From: DATBLE01 sp963764565
Lineage (GTDB): Bacteria > Actinomycetota > Thermoleophilia > Gaiellales > Gaiellaceae
Reading direction: 5' to 3'
NCBI GenBank assembly: GCA_963764565.1
Contig: CAVXTD010000007.1
Coordinates: 32,496 to 96,495 of the forward strand
DNA length: 64,000 nt
Shown: positions 50,030-62,300 of the stretch, in pieces
Layout: each line of letters begins with the position of its first letter
Position numbering within the stretch: the first letter of the stretch is position 1
Notes under the pieces: generated by a model
What the model was told of the DNA's origin: nothing
The model's database searches: none
The model's input: the letters and a program-made list of their open reading frames with translations, nothing else
Program-made: the position numbers and the translations under genes

Positions 50030-50428
50030 CTATCCGGCAGGCACGGCCTGCGCAGGAACTCGACGATCTCCGCCGTCGGGGCGCCCGGGCGTGAAGACCG
50101 CGGCGACGCCGAGCGCCTTCAGCTCGTCCGCGTCCTCGGCCGGGATCGTCCCGCCGACGACGACGAGCACGTCCTCGGCGCCGTTCTCGCGCAGGCCGTC
50201 GAGGATGCGCGGCACGAGCGTCATGTGCGCGCCGGAGAGGATCGAGATCCCGACGGCGTCGGCGTCCTCCTGGATCGCCGTCTCGACGATCTGCTCCGGC
50301 GTCTGGTGGAGGCCGGTGTAGATGACCTCCATGCCGGCGTCGCGGAGCGCGCGCGCGATGATCTTCGCGCCCCGGTCGTGCCCGTCGAGGCCGGGCTTCG
50401 CGATCACCACTCGGATCCTCTGCGCCAT
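50030..50428 (-). CDS. B12-binding small subunit of acyl-CoA mutase
   Basis: About 133 residues: RVVIAKPGLDGHDRGAKIIA contains the DxHxxG cobalamin lower-ligand motif; ISILSGAHMTLVPRI and VVVGGTIPAEDADELK follow. Ends in a slip-prone GC run (EIVEFLRAQAVPAG). Such stand-alone subunits pair with a large subunit, here at 51151-52836, in methylmalonyl- or isobutyryl-type mutases. The two subunits are separated by a divergent MBL gene, so they are probably not one transcript. Confidence 0.92.
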   Translation of the reverse strand: MAQRIRVVIAKPGLDGHDRGAKIIARALRDAGMEVIYTGLHQTPEQIVETAIQEDADAVGISILSGAHMTLVPRILDGLRENGAEDVLVVVGGTIPAEDADELKALGVAAVFTPGRPDGGDRRVPAQAVPAG

Positions 50429-50448
50429 CGGGGCGGCAGTATACGGCG

Positions 50449-51150
50449 ATGCGTCTGACCGTCGTGGGCTGCTCGCCCGGCCTGGCCGAACCCGGGCGGC
50501 GCGCATTCCGGCTACCTGGTCGAGGGCGCGGGCAGCGCTGCTGCTCGACTGCGGCCCGGGCGTGCTCGCCAGGCTGCGCGAGCCGAGGGCGGCTGGCCGC
50601 GGGTCGACGCGATCGTGATCACGCCACTGGCACCTCGACCACTGGGGCGACCTCGTGCCGTGGGTCTGGGGCAGCATGTTCGGCCTCGGACGCGAGACGG
50701 GCCGCCCGAGCTCTGGTTGCCGCCGGGCGGCATCGCGGAGCTCGCGGCACTTCGGCGAGCGCTTCGGCACGCCGACGATGTTCGAGCAGACGTTCCGACT
50801 GCGCGAGTACGCCGGGCGCGAGCCGTTCGCGACCGCGGGCGGGTTCGAGGTGACGCCGGTGCGGGTCCCGCACTACACGCTCGAGACGTACGCGCTCCGC
50901 GTCACGAACGGAGCCGGACGCTCGCCTACTCGGGCGACTCGGCGCCCGAGCGACGCGCTCGCCGAGGTGGCGCGCGACGCCGACCTGTTCCTCTGCGAGG
51001 CGACGCTCGCCGACGGCGAGCTCGACGGCGACCACGCGGGCACCTGTCGGCGGAGGAGGCGGTCGCGGCCTTCCACGCGTCGGGCGCGAGGCGGCTGCTG
51101 CTCACCCACCGGCCGAGCGAGCTGCCGACCGCGGGCGGCGTCGAGCTCGC

Positions 51151-51178
<28 letters not shown>
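50449..51178 (+). CDS. MBL-fold metallo-hydrolase (frameshifted)
   Basis: MRLTVVGCSP opens the beta-lactamase fold. Removing one extra C near 50626 gives VITHWHLDHWGDLVPW, the HxHxDH zinc motif; VRVPHYTLETYALRV, LAYSGDSAP and LLLTHRPSELP supply later ligands. RNase Z/ElaC-like or thiolesterase-like branch; substrate unknown. At least five slips. It lies between the two mutase subunit genes on the opposite strand and overlaps the end of the large-subunit gene by 28 bases. Confidence 0.85.
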
Positions 51179-52836
<1,658 letters not shown>

Positions 52837-52897
52837 TGTGCCGAAGAGGCGGTCGATTGCCCAGCGACCGGCTGGGCGAAGCACCCCGAAGATGGCC

Positions 52898-53908
52898 TCA
52901 GCGGGTGCCGGCGGGCGACTGGGCGAAGACGTTGACGACGATCTTCGAGCGGTTGACCGAGCGGACCTCGACCGAGTACGGCAATGCCTCGCGCATCGAC
53001 TTGAGGAGCGTCGTGGGCTCGCCCAGGGTCAGCTCGATCAGCGCTCGGTCGTCCGCGAGCCGCCGGACGTAGACATCTTCCACCTTGGCCACCTGGGCGA
53101 GGGCGCGCTCGAACGCCGAGAGCTCGGCAAAGTCGGAGAAACGGTCCCGCGTCGAGCTCGACCCTCTCCTCGAAGACAGGCTCGTCCTCGTCCGGGCCCG
53201 TCGAGGCGGCCGGCAGCGCTTCGCCGGGACGCGTCTCGGTGGCGCGCGGAACGAGGCGGTGTCCGGCGGCAACTCCACCGCGGCGGCAGACTCGGGCGGC
53301 GACGGGGCGACGAACGGCGGTGGGGACTCGGCGGCCGCCTCGCCGGGCGGGCTTGCCGGCTCTTCGGTGGCCGAGTGCCGACGCCGAAAGAGCCTCGGTC
53401 GGGAAGGTCGCCCTCGCGCCCGGAAAGAGCGGCTCGCCGCGCTCGACTCTCGAGAGCGCCCGGTCGAAGTCGCCGACGACGTTCCTCAGCGCCTCGAGCA
53501 GACTGTCCTTCATCCGGAGGAGCTCGTTGAACTGAGCGGTCGCCTCCTCCATCTTCCAGACCCCCTCCGAGCGGAGCTCCAGCCCGGCCACCTCGGCCTG
53601 GGCGATGATGTCCTGGGCGCGGCGCGGACGCGGCCTCCTCGATCTCGGCGGCGCGACGCAGGCTCGCGGCCATGGTTTTCGGCAGCTCGTCCCCTTGTTC
53701 CCTGAACGCCTCGATCTCGGCTTGTGCGGCGGCGAGCTCGGCCTGCGAGCTCGCGGTTCCGCGCTTGCAGCGACTCCAGGTCATTGTCGAGCTGCTGCAT
53801 CGACTGGCCCAGCTCGGCCAGCACGAAGTCGACGTCGTCGCGGCGGTAGCCGCCGCCGAACCTCCGGTATCTAAGAGGAGGGCGCTGATAGTCGTCAGGC
53901 GTGCTCAC
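52898..53908 (-). CDS. DivIVA-domain coiled-coil protein (frameshifted)
   Basis: GTG at 53908 follows AAGGAG. The N-terminal DivIVA-like segment reads RYRRFGGGYRRDDVDFVLAE, then a coiled coil (LGQSMQQLDNDLESLQARNRE, ELAAAQAEIEAFREQG, MEEATAQFNELLRMKDSLLE). A Pro/Ala-rich linker with slips leads to a C-terminal domain (FSDFAELSAFERALAQVAKV ... RSVNRSKIVVNVFAQSPAG) not recognised. Likely polar-growth or septation scaffold. At least five slips. Confidence 0.72.
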
Positions 53909-54072
53909 GGGATCGCTCCTTGGTCGTCCGACCTTCTGGGCATTGTCATTTTGGACGGATTCCCGAAGCCCGGCGCAGCAGACTGTACCACGCACCGTCC
54001 CCTACTCCTTCCCGTCCGGCAACCGGACAATGCTCCACTCGCGACCGCTCGGCGCACCACCCGGGTGGGCGC

Positions 54073-55319
54073 TCACCGCCTCGCGAGCTGCCACACCTCC
54101 GCCGCCAGGACCGTGACCGCTGCCACGACGATCTGAACGCCGACCAGGTCGGCAGGTCGGCCGTGAAGCGCCCCGAAGGCGACGAGCTGGGCGGCGAAGA
54201 TCCCGACCAGCACGAGCGCGAAGCGCGTCCGGGCGAGCGAGAGGAAGTGGTAGACGTAGACGGTGGTGAGGCGTAGAGCGCCATCGCCAGCGAGAGCGGG
54301 CCGAGCCATGGGACGGCGGCCGCGTAGTCGTCTGCCGAACACGCCTCGAACGAGCGGCCCGGCAAAGACCCAGAGGAGCACGGTCGTGACTGCGCCGAGC
54401 AGCGCGACGACGCCGAGGCCGGCCAGAAGATGCCTCCGCTCGCGCGCGGGATCCCGTAGCACGGCGACGCGCGGGAAGAGCACCGTCGTCACCCCGATCG
54501 GAACGAGCAGGAGGGCCCGCGCCCCGACCGAGGCGACGCCGTACGCGCCCGCCGTATGCGAGGGGAAGCGCGAGCTTCGCCACCAGTACGTCGACGCTGG
54601 CGAGCGCCGTCAGGACGGTGAGCCCGGTCGCGGCCGCCGCGTTCGGCAGCGTGGCCAGCCGCCGAGCGCCTGATCGACGGGCCGAGCGCCAGAGGCCGCG
54701 CAACGGCAGCAAGCGTGATCGCCAGGGTGAACGCCGTGGCCGCCGCGACACCGGCCATCACCTCCGCCGCATCGCCGCCCGCCAGTCCGATCCCGAGCCC
54801 CGCCCCGAGCCGGGTGGCGGCGAAGGTGAGGTGCGCGAGGCCGAGGACGAGGAAGAGCCTCGCCCCCTGAAGACCTCCCCAGACTGCGGGGATCACCAGC
54901 GCACCTGCAATCGTCGCGGCCGTCGCCAGCGTCGCACCGGCGTTGCCCCGGCCCGCCCCCGCGAGCCCGGCAGCGGCGGCTCCGCCGAAGGCCAGCACGC
55001 CGAGTGCCCAGGGGAGCAGACCGCGGACGGTGTCGCGCAGCTCGGCTCCCGCGTCGCCCTGACGGCCGTCGGCGAGCGCCACTGCCACCTCGCGCGCGAC
55101 CGCGGCCTGGAACGCGAGCGGGGGCACGGCCGCGATCAGCGTGACGACGACGAGCGCGACCAGCAGGGAGTACTCGGGCGGGTCGAGAATCCGCGCGAGC
55201 GCGATCTGAAAGACGGCGTTGAGCCCGTTCGCGGCGACCACCGCACCACCGACGAAGAGGCCGGGGCCGAGGAGCGCCCGACCGTTTGCCTGAGGGGGTG
55301 GCGCCGGCTCCACTAACAC
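54073..55319 (-). CDS. MATE/MurJ-like lipid-linked polysaccharide flippase (frameshifted)
   Basis: Multi-helix membrane protein of the polysaccharide-export (Wzx-like) superfamily. LFVGGAVVAANGLNAVFQIA, ARILDPPEYSLLVALVVV, AVPPLAFQAAVAREVAVALA in the first half; ASVDVLVAKLALPL, VGARALLLVPIGVTTVLFPR and LLGAVTTVLLWVFAGPLV after slips near 54680, 54565 and 54260. Start GTG 55319 or 55313, both within a palindrome. Probably flips sugar-lipid intermediates; the WecA-like gene is a possible pathway partner. Confidence 0.8.
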
Positions 55320-55336
55320 TCGACCTCAGGTCGAGT
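55315..55336. promoter_or_regulatory. Palindrome ACTCGACCTCAGGTCGAGT, copy 1 (upstream of flippase)
   Basis: 9-bp perfect arms around one base; the identical 22-base segment recurs at 56191-56212. It covers the start and ribosome region of the flippase gene, so it may be an operator or a repeat end. Confidence 0.55.
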
Positions 55337-55490
55337 TACCACGCGCACGACATTGCCTTCTTCCCTGATGGGTGCTGCACACATTCTCTCTCGTCCGGAT
55401 CGCCCGCCATTCTCGCCATCCTGGCGGCAGCCTTCCTCGCCGTCTACCGCCCCGCCGCTGCTGGCGGGACCGGGGCTACTCTTCATGTAC

Positions 55491-55696
55491 ATGGCGAAGG
55501 GCAGGTCGGGGTGGGCGAGCTACGTCAGAACCTGAGCCGTTACCTTCGCCGTGTGGAACAAGGAGAGCGCCTCCTCGTAACGGATCGGAACCGCCCCGTC
55601 GCAGAGCTCGGGCCGCCACCGTCCACAGGGGTCGAGCTCGATCGCCTCATCGCTTCCGGTCGCGTGCGTCCGGCGACTCGCACGAGAACTGCCTGA
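55491..55696 (+). CDS. Phd/YefM-type antitoxin (one frameshift)
   Basis: About 68 residues: ATG AKGR, one base missing near 55507, then VGVGELRQNLSRYLRRVEQG, ERLLVTDRNRPVAELGPPP, the Phd/YefM fold, and a short C-terminal toxin-binding tail ending at 55696. Antitoxin and probable autorepressor of the PIN toxin gene 80 bases downstream. Confidence 0.85.
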
Positions 55697-55775
55697 ACCT
55701 CTCGTGCTCGACGGCGGTCCGCAACGCTATCTGCAGGCGCGCTCGACGAGATCCGCGGCGAGCGCTGAGAGGCCG

Positions 55776-56179
55776 ATGTTCTACGCCGACGCCTCGGCAC
55801 TCGTCAAGCTGGTCCGGGACGAGCCGGCGAGCTCCGCGTTGCGGACGTTCCTGGCCGACGCCGACCTCGTCTCCTGCGAGCTGGTGCTAACCGAGCTTCC
55901 TCGCGCAATTAGACGCGCGGCGGCGCACGACCGACATCGCCGCTCGACGTGCTGATGGCAAGAGCGGCGCAGATCGCTCGAAGCGCTCGCGCTTCTCCCG
56001 CTCGACCGCGGACTGCTGCTGGCCGCCGGTGCTCTCGCGGAGCCCGCGTTGCGTGCACTGGACGCCGTCCACGTCGCCGCTGCCGCAGCCCTCGTTCCTC
56101 TCGATGCGTTCATTACCTACGACGATCGTCAGGCAGCCGCCGCGCGATGCGCCATCGGACAGTGGCACCAGGTAGCTGA
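55776..56179 (+). CDS. VapC-type PIN-domain toxin ribonuclease (frameshifted)
   Basis: MFYADASALVKLVRDEPAS carries the first acidic residue; LVLTELPRAIRRAAA the conserved Glu; after a slip near 55935 LEALALLPLDRGLLLAAG, and RALDAVHVAAAAALVPLDAF gives the LDAxHxA signature, with ITYDDRQAAAA the last acidic residues. A final slip near 56150 gives TVAPGS and a stop at 56179. About 133 residues, normal for VapC. Paired with the Phd-like antitoxin. Confidence 0.87.
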
Positions 56180-56190
56180 CGCGCCAGACG

Positions 56191-56212
56191 AACACTCGAC
56201 CTCAGGTCGAGT
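56191..56212. promoter_or_regulatory. Palindrome ACTCGACCTCAGGTCGAGT, copy 2 (upstream of giant surface protein)
   Basis: Exact copy of the 55315 palindrome, 876 bases away. It lies between the toxin stop and the start of the large surface-protein gene, where an operator would be expected. Confidence 0.55.
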
Positions 56213-56359
56213 GACAACCCGTACGAATTGCCTCCCCTCGAAAGGTGATCTGAGGGGCCGTTCCCCCGTACGGGGGATCTTGCGCATGCGCGCCGCCGGG
56301 GCCTACAGGTCGGCCCGCCGCAACCCGATGAACGACGCGGAAACCACGCGTGCGCACGC

Positions 56360-59300
56360 GTGATGAACCACAATGGCGAGAGACGACAAACTGCGGCATA
56401 CCCCCAGCGAGAGCCCGGCACCCCCGGGCGCTTCGCGTTGCTGCAGTCGGTCTCTCCCGTCCACGTCGCCGCCATTCTCGCCATCCTGGCGGCCGCCTTC
56501 ATCGCCGTCTACCAACTCGCCGGTATCGGCGACGGCCCGAAGGCATCCACCGAGCCCACGTTCCTGACGAGGGCGCTGGGCACGCCGCAGCGCTCGGCGC
56601 CCCTCGTCAGGAAGCCGGCTCCGGACCTGCACGTCGCGATCGGGAAGGCAGGCTACGCCGTTACGCGGAGTCGCGGTGTCGTGTCGCTCGCTGCCCTCGG
56701 GGCGGGCACGGCCGAGTGGACTCGGTACGCGCGGCGGCGTCAGCCGTCCGACCCCGTTCGGGAGCGAGACGATCACGGTCACGCCGCGGACGACCGAGCA
56801 GAGCCTCGTCGTCAAGCGCCACCAGGGCCGGAAGACGTGGCAGTGGAACCTCGGCCTCAAGGGGCTTCACCCCGAGCCTCGCCTCGGACGGCTCGATCAT
56901 GTTCACCGGACGCTCCGGGCAAACGACCGACCTCCGCCTCCTCCCGGTCGTGATCATGACGCTCGCCGGCGCGAACATCACCCCGGCCGGGCTGGGCTGG
57001 AAGCTGAAGAAGGGCGCAGGCGGCTGGAAGCTGCTGCTCGACCTCGACGACTCGAAGCTGCCCACGCCCTACGTGATCGACCCCGCGCTCGAGATCCCGG
57101 TCGGCACTGGTCGGCACGCTGACCGGCTCGCGACGCTCGTGCTCGGCAAGCCGGCCGGAGCCGGCGACGGGCGACCTGCTGCTCGCCGAGGTCGCCGTCG
57201 CACGGCCGATACGCGAGCGTGACCGCCCCCGAGCGGCTGGTCGCTCGTCCACAGCGCGTCGTCGGGCTCGCTCGCCCAGTCGGTCTACTCGCACGTCGGC
57301 GCGCCCGCCGATCCCGACTCGTGGACGTTCACCGTCAGCTCGGCCTCGTCGGCGTCGGGCGGCATCGTCGCGTACTCGAACGTCGACCTCGCCGATCCGA
57401 TCGGGAGCGTCGCGATCCGACTCGGGACCGGCAGCGCAGCCGGCGGCGCCCTCGATCACGACGACCGAGCCCCTCCACCGTCGTCGCCTTCTACAGCGCA
57501 CTCGGGCGCGAGCCTGCAGGCCCCGCCCGCGCGACCACGAAGCTCTTCGACGGCAGCGACGGCCGGCGGCGCTCTCCTCCCAGGCCGTCGGGATCGTCCA
57601 GACCGCCGCCGGGGCGACGCGGCGCCCTGACCGCACGGCGTCCCGGTCGGCGCGCTGGGTCGCCCAGACGGTCGCCCTCTGAGCCCGGCGACGAGCCTCG
57701 CCGACTCCGGCGTCACGATCGCGGACGACGGGCACCTCGAGACCACCTTCGTCACGAAGCACGTCGGCAAGCCCAAGCCCTCCGCCTCGCTCACGCGCAC
57801 AAGCTCGACTCGAAGCATCCAGGTCCAGATCGGCTCGTCCGGCGGCTACACCGTCGACACGAACGGCAAGAGCCTCTCGCTCCAGCCCGACGAACATCTG
57901 CGGCGACTCGTGGCAGCCGTACGACAACGGCGCCGTCCGCAAGACCGACTTCGGCAGCGAGGCGGTCGCGTCAGCGACTGGACGACGGAGCAGTTCCTGA
58001 CCGTCGAAGTAGCACCAGGGCCAGCACACCTGGCAGTGGTCGCTGGACGCGACCGGCCTGACGCCCTCGACGCTCGAGAACGGTGCGATCTCCTTCGCCG
58101 ACGCCGGCGGCGTCGCGCGCCTGACGCTGCTGCCCCCGAAGATCAAGGCCGCGGACGGCACCGATATCACGCCTGCGGGCCTGGCCTGGCGCCTCGAGCC
58201 GAACGGCACCTCGTGGACGCTGCTGCTCGACCTCGACGACACGAACCTGCCGCTGCCGTTCGTGATCGACCCGGCGACCTGGTACTCGGGCTCCTGGGGC
58301 TACCGGAAGGCGATCACGATCGACCACACGAAGGTGCCCTCGACGCAGTCGAGCTTCCCGGTGCTGATCAACCTCTCCTCGGACTCCGACCTGGCTGCGA
58401 ACGCGAAGTCGAACGGCTACGACATCCTGTTCACGTCCTCCGACGGGACGACGAAGCTCAGCCACGAGATCGAGACGTACAACTCGTCCACCGGCGCACT
58501 CATCGCCTGGGTGAACGTTCCCTCGCTCCCCGGCTCGACGGACACGACGATCTACATGTACTACGGCAATTCGTCCGCCTCGAACCAGCAGAACCCGACC
58601 GGCGTCTGGGACTCGAACTACAGCGGCGTGTGGCACCTGCCGAACGGCAGCTCGCTGTCCGTCGCCGACTCGACCTCGAACGCCCGGAACGGAACGAACA
58701 ACAGCGCGACCGCGACCACGGGCAAGATCGACGGCGGCGCGAACCTCAGCGGCGGCAACTACTACATCGCGGTTCCGTCCGCGACGCTGCCCTCGGCGAA
58801 CAACTTCACCGTCTCCCTCTGGTTCAAGGCCTCGAGCACCCAGAAGGGCGCCCTCTTCTCCGAGCAGAACGCAGTCGATCGGCAGCACCCCCTCGAGCTG
58901 GGACCCGATGCTGTACGTGGACTCCAACGGCAAGCTCGAGGGCGGCATCTACACGGGGTCGACGCCGGGGATCACGTCGTCGAGCACGGTCAACAACAGC
59001 ACCTGGCACTACGCCGTCCTCACCGTGAACAAGACCAGCACGACCCAGACGCTGTACCTCGACGGCTCGCAGGTCGGCACGTGGAGCGGCACGCCGGAGG
59101 GGCCGTTCACCACCGTCTCGATCGGCGCCGGCTACACGGCCAGCTGGCCGAATCCCCCCTCGAGCGGCACGTCCTACTTCAGCGGCCAGATCGACGACGT
59201 GCGCGTCTCCAGCTCGGCGACCGCCCGCTCGGCGAACTGGATCACGACCGAGTGGAACAACCAGAACTCGCCCTCCACCTTCTACAGCGTCGGCTCCGCC

Positions 59301-62300
59301 GAGACCAACGACTCGACCCCGCCGACGGTCTCGATCACGGCGCCGACCGGCGGGGCGACGATCCAGAACGGCCAGGCGGTGACCGCGTCGGCGAGCGACG
59401 CCGGCTCCGGCGTCCAGCAGGTCGAGTTCCGCTACTGCTCGGGCTGGTCGTGCTCGTTCGCCTCCGGAACGACGATCGGCAGCCCCGACACGACCTCGCC
59501 GTACTCGGTGACCTGGAGCTCGATGCCGGCGAACGGGACGTACACGATCGTCGCCCGCGCCACCGACAACTCCGGGAACACGGCCGACTCCTCGCCGGTC
59601 ACCGTCCTCGTCAGCAACGGCGGCGGAGGCGGTAGCGTCGGCTACGACACCGCCTCGTCGACCGGGGGTGCGGCAGTGACCACGCTCTCCTGGTCGCACA
59701 CGGTCGCGAGCCAGAGCAACCGGATGCTGGTGGTCGGGATCCAGAACGAGTCGAGCAGCACGAGCTCGTCCTGCCAGATCACGAGCGGCTACCCGAAGTA
59801 CAACGGCGTCGCGATGACGAAGATCGCCAGCCGGGTGACGACGACCGCGAGCACGTACCAGTGCGCCGCCCTCTACTACCTGGCTGCGCCTGCGACCGGA
59901 GCCAACACGGTGCAGGTGAACTTCGACGCCGCCGTCGACGCGACCGCCGGCGCCGTATCCCTCTACAACGTCAAGCAGTCCGCCCCCGACGCCTCGAACT
60001 CGAGCAACAACGACTCGGCCGCGACCTCGACGAGCGTGACCACGACGTCGGCGAACTCGTGGGTCGTGGACGTGTTCGGGAGCGGCCAGGCCCTCGGCGA
60101 CCTGAACTCGGGAGCGAGCCAGACGAACCGGGTGCTCCAGGACGCCTCGGGCGGAAGCACGTCCGGCGGCATGAGCACGAAGACCGTCGCCAGCCCCGGC
60201 TCGACGACGATGTCCTGGACGCAGACCGGCATCAACCGCAGCGCCCAGGTCGTCGCCGCCTTCGCGCCGATCAACGACTCGACCCCGCCGACGAGCTCGC
60301 TCGCGTTCAACGAGGGCACGAGCCCGGGGACCCAGTACGAGGTCTCCACCGGCGCGCACGCGTGGACGTACTACTACAGCCCGTCGGCGACCACGACGTT
60401 CACCATGACCGACACCGCGAGCGACTCCGGGTCCGGCATCGGGTCCGGTCGAGTTCCCGGGACTGTCGACGACCGGGTTCACGGGCACCGGTGTTGCCAA
60501 GACGTCCAGCCCGTACACGTCGAACACCTACACGATCACGACCTCGAACTCGACCGCGCCCGCAGCGCAGACCGTCAACGTGTTCGACAACGCCGGCAAC
60601 CTGACCCAGGAGACGGTCACCTTCGTCCGCGACGCGACGGCGCCGACGGGACAGTCCGTGTCGCTCTCGGGCGGGCCCGAACTACTCGACGCTCTCGGTG
60701 CCGCTGACGATCGCCTGGGGCTCGGACGCCGGCGTCGGTCTCGACGCCTCCACCGAGGTCGTCCAGCGCGGCGAGCGCCACGCTCAGCGGCGGCTCCTGC
60801 GGCTCCTTCGGCTCCTGGTCGACCGTCACCCTCAGCGGCGGCGCCGACACCACCGTCCAGTTCGGCAACTGCTACCGCTACCGGCTCCAGGTCTCGGACT
60901 TCGTCGGCAACCAGGCGACCTCCTCGCAGACCGCGGACGCGAAGGTGAACGAGACGAACCCACCGACCGTGTCGATCACCGCTCCGACCGGCGGCGCCAC
61001 CATCCAGAACGGCCAGTCGGTGACCGCGTCGGCCAGCGACGCCGAGTCCGGCGTGAAGCAGGTCGAGTTCCGGTACTGCGCCGGCTGGTCGTGCTCGTTC
61101 GCCTCCGGGACGACGATCGGCAGCCCCGACACGACCTCGCCGTACTCGGTGACGTGGAACTCGCAACCGGCGAACGGCACGTACACGATCGTCGCCCGCG
61201 CGACCGACAACGCCGGCAACACCACCGACTCGTCGACGGTGACGGTCGTGGTCGCCAACAGCTCGTCGTCGGGCGGCGTCACGGTCGGCACCGCCACCCA
61301 CTCCACCGTCGGCTCGGGCACGACGCTCTCGTGGTCTCACACGGTCGATTCCGCGTCGAGCCGCGTCCTCGTCGTCGGCATCAGCACCGAGTCCGCCTAC
61401 AACGTCGCGTGCACGATCGCGAGTGTCACCTACGGCGGCGTGGCGCTGACCAAGATCGCGGAGCTGTCCACCGGCGGCCAGTCACAGACCTCGAACCGGG
61501 ACTGCACCAGCATGTGGTACCTGGCCTCGCCGGCGACGGGAACGGCGACGATCGCCGTGACGGCGACTACCGCCAACGACTACGGAATCATCGGCGGAGC
61601 CGTCGAGCTCTCCGGCGTGCGGAGCACGACGCCCGACGTGACGAACTCGAACTCGAACGAGAACGGCCTGACGAGCACGAGCATCACGACCACGAACGCG
61701 AACTCCCTCGTGATCGACGTGCTCGGCAGCGGACACTACAGCGGCGACCTCTCCCCCGGGTCCGGGCAGACCGGACTCTTCACCGACGGCGCAGCCTCCC
61801 AGGTCGAGGAGGGGATGAGCACGAAGACGGTCGCCTCGCCGGGGTCGACGACGATGAGCTGGACGCAGACGGCCCCGAACCGCAGCGGACAGGTGGTCGG
61901 GGTCTGGTCGGCCGTCAACGACACGACGGCGCCGACGAGCTCGCTGTCGTTCACCAAGGGCACGAACCCGGGCGCCCAGTACGCGACCTCCACCGGCGCC
62001 CACGCCTGGACGTACTACTACAGCCCGGGCTCGACCGGCACGTTCACGATGACCGACGCGGCCAGCGACTCGGGCTCGGGAATCGCGTCGGTCGAGTTCC
62101 CGGCACTCTCGACAACCGGCTTCACGGGCACGGGACTGCAGAAGACCAGCTCCCCGTACACGTCGAACACCTACACCTTTACTTCGTCGAACACGACGGC
62201 ACCGTCGGCGGCAGCGGTGAACGTGTTCGACGGCGCCGGCAACCTGACCCAGGAGACGGTCACCTTCGTCCGCGACGCCACGGCACCGACGGCGAGCATG

